This document shows positions 55,761-64,000 of a stretch of 64,000 nucleotides of DNA, one piece after another (position 1 is the first letter of the stretch; each line of letters begins with the position of its first letter). The stretch lies in contig JANUWI010000003.1 in the NCBI GenBank assembly GCA_025504975.1, forward strand, positions 868,001 to 932,000. Direction: 5' to 3'. This stretch comes from Plenodomus lindquistii. Its lineage: Eukaryota; Ascomycota; Dothideomycetes; Pleosporales; Leptosphaeriaceae. Under the pieces are notes generated by a model. The model saw nothing but the letters and a program-made list of their open reading frames with translations. It was not told the DNA's origin and searched no databases. A program made the translations under genes and the position numbers.

Positions 55761-58700
55761 GTTTAAATAGTATTAACTAGCGTAGATTAAGTTTTAAATA
55801 GCTAATTTATAGCTAGATTAGAGTAGTATTTACGCCTATAGCTATAGAGCCTATTTTTTTAATAGAGATAGAGTAGCTAGGCGTTATAAATAGAGTTTTA
55901 AAGTAACTTTATAGAGCTATATTAGATATCTAGTAGAATATAGATTATCTAATATATATAAAATATAGATTTTTAAATTTAACTCTATTATTACTATATA
56001 TAATATTACTTTTAATAAAATTTTTTTTTATAACTCTAAAAAGCTAGCTTTTTAGGTAATAGAAAAGCTATAATAAATAGTATTAGTACTAGAAATAGAA
56101 AAAAATAAGTCTAAAAATTTTAATTAGCTTAATTAACTTTTTAAAGCTATAAATAAGTCTAATAATATAGAAGTAGTACTATATAAATTAAACCTAGTTT
56201 ATTAGCTAGAAAGTAAAAAAAATATAGTAGTAGCTAATAATCTAGATAGCTAATTTAATTATTAAGCACTATAGAAGCTTTTTCTACTATTAGTAGAACG
56301 TTTAGCTAGCGCGTTATAAAAAATTAATATAGATTTAAATAGCTTTTCTAGTTTATATACTCTAGAGTCTATACCTAATTCTATTAGGCCTAGCTATTAT
56401 AGTAGTAGTCTATAAAATAAGCTTTATTCTATAGAAATAGGCCTACTACCTAATATTAATAAAATTTTAAAAGACTTTTATTATAATATTAATAAAGCGC
56501 TTTATAAAGTATTTAAATTTTAATAACTAGCTATTTTTTAGATAACTACTACTTCTATAGCACTGCCTAAAGTAGTATTTATAGCTATATAATAAATACG
56601 CCTATTTTCTCTATATTTTATAATAACTAGAGATAGATTACCTATTTATAGAAGTAGAAAAGTTTATAAAAAGAATTCTAATACTCTAGTATTAGAAAGT
56701 AATACTACTTCTAGAGTATACTTTATATATAATGCTTTAAATAGAATTAATATAAAGAATTTTCTTTAGAACTTTTTAAACTAAGCTTCTATTTATATTT
56801 ACTAAAAACACGCTACTATTTACGCAGTAATTAAAGCAGCTATTTATAAAACTACTAGATTCTAAAACTTAAAAATTAGATAAATCTACTAAAATAAGCT
56901 TTTTAAGCTTTTTACTAAATAAAAAAATCTCTATATATACTTTTTTAGATTAATATTTTACTAAGCTTATAACTAAAAAATTAACACGCTTTATTCTAAA
57001 GGTATCTAGAAAATTATAGAGCGCTCTATAGTTTAAAAGTAGCTACTTTTTTTTTAATAGGTATTTACTTATAAATTTAATAAAAATAGATATTTTCTAA
57101 AGTGTAAAGTCTAGATAGTAGTATAAAGTAATTTTTAGCTTATTAACACGCTTTATTTAATATACGCTATAATACTTACGTTTTATACTTTTTAGCTAGC
57201 TATAGCTATTATAGCTTACTAAAACTTTAAAATAAACTAGTATAATATTATTAGAGTATTTCTAAATACTTTTATAGATTACTAAAATAATATTATTTAT
57301 AAACTACTAAATAGCTATAAACTTATAGAAAAGTGTATACTACTACTTTAAACTTTATATAGCTTTTATAATTTACTATTTCTATAGTACTAGAAGCTCT
57401 TTATAACTTTTAAATAGCTTAGTTTAATTACTTTAAAAAAAAACTATATCTCTTTTATATGCTTAATTAGAAAATCTACTTATTTTTTTATATTAATAAT
57501 ATTCTAATTATATATTACTAAAGTAATATTATATAAGCTTACTAGATAGTAATAACTTTTAAAAATAAATATTAAATAGAAAATAAAAGATTAATTAAAT
57601 AGTTTCTAGAGATATAAGTAATTAGAGATTAAATAAAAAAAAAATTTTACTTATCTATAATAAATATATTAATAAAATTTTAAAGAAATTTAGTATAGTA
57701 AACTCTGTCTACTTTTCTAATTCGCTGCTTCTAAGCTCTAAACTAGAAAAAAATACTAGAGAAGCTACTAAATAGTAAATTAAAGAGTATTAGAAGATAA
57801 TTAGATTTATTCTATATACTACTATAATAGTACGCCTAGACATTATATTTACTACTTTTAAACTTTTATAATATTTTACTAACTCTACTCTATAGCACTT
57901 TAAAGCTATTTATTAGATAATTCTATATTTTTACTAAATAAAGTATTATATAATACAGTATAGCTAGAGTAATTTAAAGTTTATAATATATAGTAATACT
58001 TTTTTTATAGATAAAATTAAAATATAACGTTTATTCTAGAGCTATATTATTATACTCTATAAAAAAGGAATTATATAAAAAGTAGCTTATTAGATAACTA
58101 TTATAATATTAATAACTAAAGCTAAACTACTATCTTTTAAACACGTTACTAAAAAGTTAATAAAGTTTTAGAAATTTTTCTAGAAGCTCTATATACCTAT
58201 ACCTAAGCTATATAAAATTTTCTATAATAATTAATAAATAATTTAGTTTATTATAGGTAAAAGAGAACGTATTACTATAAAACTATAACACGTTAATATA
58301 TAGAATATATAGCTTAGATAAAAATATAAAAATTTTTTTTTTATAATTAGCTACCTCTTTATAAATAAAATACTAGTAGATAGGCTTACTAAAAATCTTT
58401 TTAAATAATTTTTTAATGCTTTTAAAAATTATTTAAGGCTATAAAATATAAAAGCTAAAATTATAATATTACTAAAGTAAAATAAATAATTATTTAATAA
58501 TCTCTATTTATATTTATATAATATAATATATAGGCTAAAGCTTATTTTTAAAGAATTTATAGGCTACGCCTAGTAGTAGCGTTTAGAAAAAGCTAGATTT
58601 ACTTTATAACTTTATTAATAAGCTTACTAATTAACCTTTTAATATTTTTATATTATAAAAGAAAACTAGCTTACTTACTAGTAGTAAAAGCCGCGCTAAA

Positions 58701-59061
58701 AGTAAAAAGTTTTATTTTTTTTTTTTTAGTACTTTTAAAAGTAGATAAAGTTTATAGCGTAAGTGTTTAAATTTATCTTTACTTACCTCTATAGCTTTAA
58801 AAGTAATAAATACTTTAAAGTAGTAAAAAGTAAAAGTAGAGCTATACTAAAATTAGTAAAGCTTATTTAACTAATAAAATTATCTATTTATATAGATTAG
58901 TATAAATACCTAGAGGTATAAAGCTAGTAGCTTTTACTATAGATTTTATTATAGTTCTAGTAGCGTCTATTATTTTATATAAAAGCACTACGTATATAGC
59001 CTAAATAGAGAATAGCATACTTTTCTATAAAATTATTATAATAGAACTATATACTAGCTAG

Positions 59062-59091
59062 TATAGTAGTAGTAGTAGTAGTAGCACGCTC

Positions 59092-59143
<52 letters not shown>

Positions 59144-59165
59144 GGTGTAAAGAGGGGGAGGGCAG
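59062..59165 (+). repeat. GTA array, 46-base poly-T run and G-rich purine tract
   Basis: A gta/tag trinucleotide array (about 59062-59084) is followed by 46 consecutive T (59095-59140) and then aaagagggggagggcag (59149-59165). The purine tract resembles a polypurine tract that primes plus-strand synthesis next to a 3' LTR. The T run could be a microsatellite or the inverted poly-A tail of a retroposon. The G-rich tract lacks CA/TG sites and so would escape RIP. Confidence 0.8.
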
Positions 59166-59714
59166 TATAGAGTAGAGAAAGTTAAAAGGTTAGAGAAAAT
59201 ATAAAACTCTCTAAAGAAAAAAAAAGTTTTAAAAATCTCTCTACCTAAAAGTTTAAATAAAGAAAGTAAAAAAGTGCGTTTTTTATATAGATAACTATAT
59301 AAATATAAAGTAAATATAAATATAAATAAAAGTAAAAGTAAAAATATAGCGCGCGTTTAGCGCGCTATAGTAACGTAGGTATAAATAGCTTTCTAGACTT
59401 TAAACTATATTAAAATAGTATTAGTAAAAGATTTATAAGTATAAAAAAGTTTTATATAGAAAAATATAAAAATATAGATACTAATAAAAGCTATAGTATT
59501 AATAAATACTAATTAAAATAGAAGTTTAGCTAATAATTAATTTTACTAGGCTTAGTTTTACATTAACTACCTTTAATATACACTTAATAATATAAACTAA
59601 ACTTTTAATTACGCTAGATTTTATAGTATAGGCGTTTTAACGCTTTATAAAGTTTAATACTACTAATATTAAATAGTTTAATCTACTATAACTAAAGAGT
59701 ATATTATATATATA

Positions 59715-59882
59715 TAGTACTTAATTAACGCTATATCTATCTAATTTTAGAATTTTCTATAAAGCTTTTTTACTTCTACCTATATAATTCTACGTAGCAA
59801 AGGTATATATAGTATAATCTCTTTCTAGCTAGTAATATAATAATCTATCTTCTAATTATTTCTAAGCACCTATTTCTATAAT
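59715..59882 (+). repeat. LTR-like repeat, copy C (3' LTR of the copia element)
   Basis: 168 bp starting tagtacttaatt and ending tatttctataata, colinear with copies A and B. The sequence after it differs from that after A and B, as expected for a 3' LTR leading into flanking DNA. Some sites are less mutated here (ctacgtagcaaaggtata, aagcacctatttc), showing that RIP changes differ between copies. Confidence 0.8.
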
Positions 59883-59889
59883 AGTAAAT

Positions 59890-62800
59890 AAATAAATTCT
59901 AAAAAGCTTTTATACCTATTTATAATAGTTAGTTTACTAGGCTAAAAATTCTATTAGTAAAAACTATATACTAGTTTTATATATTAGCTATAATTTTTAT
60001 ATATTAATAATAGAAAAACTATTAAATTTATAAAATATAATTATCTACTAACTATAATATATTTTTTATTTTTTTTTCTATACCTAAAGCTATCTATATA
60101 GTACTTAGAAAGGTTCTAGATAATTAGAATACTTCTAGTAAAAGTTTTATATTTTATAGAAAAAGTTTATAAAATTAAATGCTAGGTACTAGGTTAAATC
60201 TAGATTATATTCTATTTAGCTAGCTCTATATTTTAGCTTATTTTAAATAAGCTTACTAATAAAGATTTTTTTAATTTTCTATTTTTTTATACTTTATATA
60301 GAGGTAGCTAGTAGCTTTAGAGTTTTTTATTCTAGTAAAAAGTTATTAGAATTTTTATAAAGAATATTAAAGGTAAATATATTATATATTTTAAAATTTA
60401 AAAAAAGCTTAAATTTATAAAAATACCTAATTTATTTAAAAACTTTAAAAAAACTTTTTTATAGTTTAGATAACTTACAGCTAGGTTTTATAATTATTAA
60501 ATTAGTAGTAGAAAAATAGATTTTATCTCTAATTTTCTAGTTAATAAAATATTAATAAGTATTAATAGTAAAATACATTTAGTTTTATACTTTTTCTATA
60601 TTCTTTTTAGTTTATTTCTAAATATTATATATTTAGATAGCTAGATTATAAACTTTCTAGTAGTTAAATTTCTTAATAGAATTAGCTACTTTTAAATAGT
60701 ACTAGTTTTAGCTCTATTATAGTTTAGAACTATATAAAAGCTAGTATAGGGCTATTTCTATTTACGCGTATAGAAGTATTATTTAGACTTAGTCTATAAA
60801 TAAAAAAAGTTTACGTTAGTTATTCTAGTAGTATATTATAAATAGCTATAGATATTAGTTAATATATTTATTTATAATTTTAGTTTAGCTATTAGTTTAT
60901 TTATAATAGATAGTAGAGAGTTATATTTTAATACCTATAATTTAATAAAATTTAAACTAGAATTAGAAAATAAACTAGGCGCTATAGTTAGAAATAATAC
61001 TTTTAGAAGTATATCTAAACTAGTATATCTATTATATAAATAGTTAAATAAAGCTTTAAAAGTCTATTATTTTATAGTATAGTATTATAATTACTTATTT
61101 TAAAAGTTAATAAATAATTACTAGAATCTAATTATAGCTATATTAGTTTTTAGAAGAAAATTTAAAGTCTATTATAAAATATTATATAAGTTTCTTTAAA
61201 ATTAGTAAAAAGTAAAAAAACCTTTATATTTAGGTTTATTTTAGGTAGAATTTTTAGTAAGTAATATAGTTATATATATACTATTTATAAATAGCTTCTA
61301 TTCTTTTCTAGTAGTATTATTAGATAAGTAACTAGTAAGTTTTTATAGTACTAGAATAGACTATTAATACTTAATTATATATCTCTCTAATAAGTTATAT
61401 ATAAAGTAGAGAGTCTAGAGGAATATAAAAATAGTTTTTATAAAAAAAAAGTCTATTATCTATCTAATACTAGAAAAGTAGTAAAAAGCTTCTTTTTTAA
61501 AAAACTATTAGTTTTTTTTTAATAGAGCTTCTATTAGTTCTAAAAAATCTAGTAATATTATTATAGTTAGTTAAAAAAAATAATAGTTATTTATAGAGAG
61601 AAGTTAAAGTATTATTTTACTAGTTTAGAGTTAATATAGCTATATAGTCTAGTAAAGTTAAAAAAAACTAAAAAATAATTATTTTACTAGACTACTTTAA
61701 AATCCTTTATATTTTATTTTTAGTAACTAAAAATATCTACGCGTTTATTACTTTTACCTAGAGTGTATTTAATTTTAAAGTTAAAAAAAGCTATAAACTT
61801 AGCCTAGTTAGCTTATTATTAATTTAGAACTTTTATATTTATAAAGTACTTTAAAAATTAATAATTAGTATATATTTAGATTTAGTACTAGACTAAAATT
61901 AGTTTAGTATTCTATTTTTTAAAAGTAGTAATAATAGTAAATAGTTTTTTATTATATATTTTCTAATTAAGCTCTACTTTAGTAAATATTTTACTATAGA
62001 AGGCTATAGAGTACTGTTTACTATCTAGATATTTTTAAAATATAATTCTAGCTACTACTCTATTTAAAGTATTAGTTTCTAGTTTTATATAATAATTAAA
62101 ATTAAAGTAGTACAGAACTAGAATTACTAAAAGTAAAAACTTTAGCTTTTTAAAGCTATTTTAGTAATTTTTAGTCTATATAAATAGAGTTAAAGAACTC
62201 TATAAAGCTATTATTAGCTTAGCTACTTATAAAAATTTAGAAATAAATTATTTATAAAATCTAGTAAACTCTAGAAAAAACTTAATATCTATTATAGTAG
62301 TAGGTTAGACCTAGTTATAGAGTACTTCTACCTTTTCTAAATCTACTTCTATTTCTTTATTAGTTAGAATATATTCTAAATACTTAGTTTAAATAATATA
62401 GAATTTACTTTTTTTAATAGCTATTTATAGTTTTACTTTTTATAGTCTCTCTAGAATAAGTTTAACGTACCTCTAGTAGCTCTAAAAGTTTTTAAAGTAA
62501 ATAAAAATATTATCTAAATAGGTAATATAGAAATTATCTAAGTAAGCTATAAATATATTATTTATATACTTTTAATGAATAAAAAAGCTATTATAAAAAC
62601 TAAAAAGAAGTACTATATATTTATATAATCTATAGCAGGTATAGAAAGTAGTAGATTTTTTAAACTCTAAATCTATATAGATTTTATTAAAAACTACTTA
62701 AATATTTAATTTAATAAAAATTTTAGCTTTATTTAGGTAGATTAGTAAGTTATTTATTTTTAGAATTAAATAAACGTTTTTTTAGGTAAGCTAGTTAAAT

Positions 62801-64000
62801 TTATAGTAGTTAATATAAATATAGAGTAATTTATTAGATTTATAGATATAGAGAATAAAAAAAGTAAAAAAGCTATAACTAGTCTCTATAAATCTTTTCT
62901 ATAAATTCTTCTAGATATACTTTTTAATAGCTTTTAAATCTTTAGTATTTTACTTATATAGAGGGCTAAAGTTATTAGATAAAGGTTTATTTAGAATAAT
63001 TTTATAGTTATATAGTTAGTATTCTAGTAGTTTCTCTACTACTAATAAACTAAATATATTCTAATACTACTAGTAAAAGAGAGAGAGTTAGTTCTAAATT
63101 AAATAGTTATTTTTTTAAATATTCTTTTTATTATAGTTTTTAAAAATCTAGTTAATTTTATATAGACTAGTAGTAAAGAACTTATTTTTTTTTATATTAA
63201 AATAGAAAGTATTAGAGGAAATAAAAGTAACTTAGAGACTAGAAAGAGTTTTAAAAAGCTTTTAGAGTAGATCTAGTTTTTATATTTCTAAAAAGATATT
63301 CTTATATTATAGAGCTTTAAAAATTCTTTATATATAATTAATTAAAAAGTATAGGCTACTAGTTTTCTAATATAACTTCTTTTTCTATAAAGTATTTTAT
63401 TTTTTAATATTAAAAGTAATATACTTTTTTAGTATTTTTTAATAGAGTTATATTAAAATTAAAAAAGTAAAGATATAAATTTTAGAGTAAATAGTAGGCT
63501 ACTATAACTAGAACCTATCTATATCTAGTTGAATTTTAAATCTTTTTAACTATTATATTCTAATAATTATATTCTAAGCTTCTAGATTTAGTATAATAAA
63601 TAGATAGTTTAGAATTTTTTATCTATTTATAATTATATAGAGATAGATATATTCTATAACTAGTAAAGAGATTTAGTTTTCTAAACCCTTTAACTATTAC
63701 TAGATAGAGTAGTTTTTAGACTTTAGTTTAAAATAAAAAAATAAAAAAAAAATAATATATAAATTTAAAAAAATATATTTTTAAATACTAGTATTAATAT
63801 ATAATAGTAGTTTTATACCTACGCCTAGGTTATATAAAATAGTAAATATAAAAAAATAGAAACTTTAAAATAGTTTTAAAAAATTAAAGTTTAATAGATT
63901 ATATTTTTAATTTAATTCTAAATAGTATAATACTTTTAGAACTATTTATTTTCTATTTAATTTTTCTCTAGGTTTAGTACTTTAGTAGTGTTATAATATT
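59890..64000 (-). mobile_element. Chromodomain Ty3/gypsy retrotransposon, RIP-inactivated, cut by window end
   Basis: Read through stops on the minus strand, 63000-62190 gives a Ty3/gypsy reverse transcriptase. Landmarks are DLKAIKKYI, FIETSYSFF, an IYINYYKFN core, the catalytic-box remnant FYITYLDNIFIYF, then YLEYILTNKEIEVD and FLEFTRFYK. RNase H and integrase should fill 62190-60600. Near 60510-60170 it reads like the integrase C-terminus, followed by a chromodomain-like end (KKIFISKLI, NKLKYRAS, YLASNF). This identifies a chromovirus. Gag and protease would lie above 63.2 kb and continue beyond the window. No LTR was identified with confidence. Confidence 0.8.

Larger units (their letters stand above)
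51375..59882 (+). mobile_element. Ty1/copia LTR retrotransposon, RIP-inactivated, with nested insertion
   Basis: Reading through stops on the + strand gives copia domains in order. Protease-like sequence lies near 52680-53030, and the gag-pre-integrase module at 53230-53400, with remnants of LWHxRxGH and HARGI. The integrase lies at 53400-53910 and, after the nested element, resumes at 55770-56040 (YAYSYRAY, then YIRYLVEYR). The reverse transcriptase, about 57100-57720, has FFYINNILIIYY at the DD site and FLEI-x-VIRD. RNase H ends near 58440. LTR copies B and C bracket it. The gap of ~1.27 kb between the end of pol and LTR copy C is long for copia and holds a 46-base T run and a G-rich tract. 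All frames are closed by many TAA/TAG codons. Confidence 0.82.
48893..64000. other. RIP-mutated AT-rich isochore of nested transposons
   Basis: More than 15 kb of very AT-rich sequence in which CA and TG dinucleotides are nearly absent, TA is in excess, ATG is rare, and no frame of 60 or more codons exists. This is the expected product of heavy CpA-directed RIP. Conceptual reading through the stops still recovers retrotransposon and DNA transposon proteins, listed individually. The left border is sharp, just after the ORF ending at 48880; the right border is outside the window. Confidence 0.93.

Noticed and set aside
59095..59140. The T46 run as the poly-A tail of a LINE on the minus strand
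   Set aside because: No endonuclease or LINE reverse transcriptase could be read next to it on the minus strand; a microsatellite is as likely.

Overview
The window is a 64-kb piece of a filamentous ascomycete (Pezizomycotina) genome. The evidence is genes with short 50-110 bp GT-AG introns, homologs of BCK1, TGS1, GRH1, MSS4, RPT3, SWI1 and UBP8, an AA9 lytic polysaccharide monooxygenase, and a long AT-rich block with the mark of repeat-induced point mutation (RIP). The mix of GC-equilibrated gene blocks and extremely AT-rich repeat blocks resembles Dothideomycetes, probably Pleosporales; the order is an inference.

Region 1 (1-27.5 kb) is a conserved housekeeping block: a cell-wall-integrity MAPKKK (491-5938, +), trimethylguanosine synthase (6168-7319, -), a GRASP-type Golgi protein (7693-9169, +), a small conserved-looking protein (9257-9565, -), a C2H2/RING-like protein (12518-14126, -), a metallo-beta-lactamase-like protein (15163-16242, +), PI4P 5-kinase (17636-20576, +), proteasome ATPase Rpt3 (21733-23103, -) and the ARID subunit Swi1 (24457-27513, +). 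I rebuilt intron-exon structures by joining reading frames at GT...AG sites that keep phase.

Region 2 (27.5-36.9 kb) is gene-poor and decayed. It holds a broken acidic-repeat gene, a 15-bp minisatellite whose unit contains CACGTG, a DUF3431-type pseudogene whose stops are nearly all explained by C-to-T or G-to-A changes, one intact 2EXR/F-box-like gene, and small inverted-repeat elements. One of these, with ~34-bp terminal inverted repeats and TA target duplications, has a second copy at 39.3 kb.

Region 3 (37-48.9 kb) is accessory: an MFS transporter, a zinc-less MDR/quinone-oxidoreductase-like enzyme, an AA9 LPMO, the SAGA deubiquitinase Ubp8, an intron-containing tRNA-Ser(CGA), and two in-frame ORFs (47936-48295 and 48365-48880) with PCNA-interacting-peptide-like motifs next to the isochore edge.

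Region 4 (48.9-64 kb) is a RIP-mutated AT isochore with almost no CA/TG dinucleotides and no ORF of 60 or more codons. Reading through the stops shows a Ty1/copia element (about 51.4-59.9 kb, +) between related 168-bp LTR-like repeats, a pogo/Fot1-like DNA transposon nested in its integrase, a ~1.9-kb long-inverted-repeat element, and a chromodomain Ty3/gypsy element on the minus strand (about 59.9-64 kb) that runs off the window.
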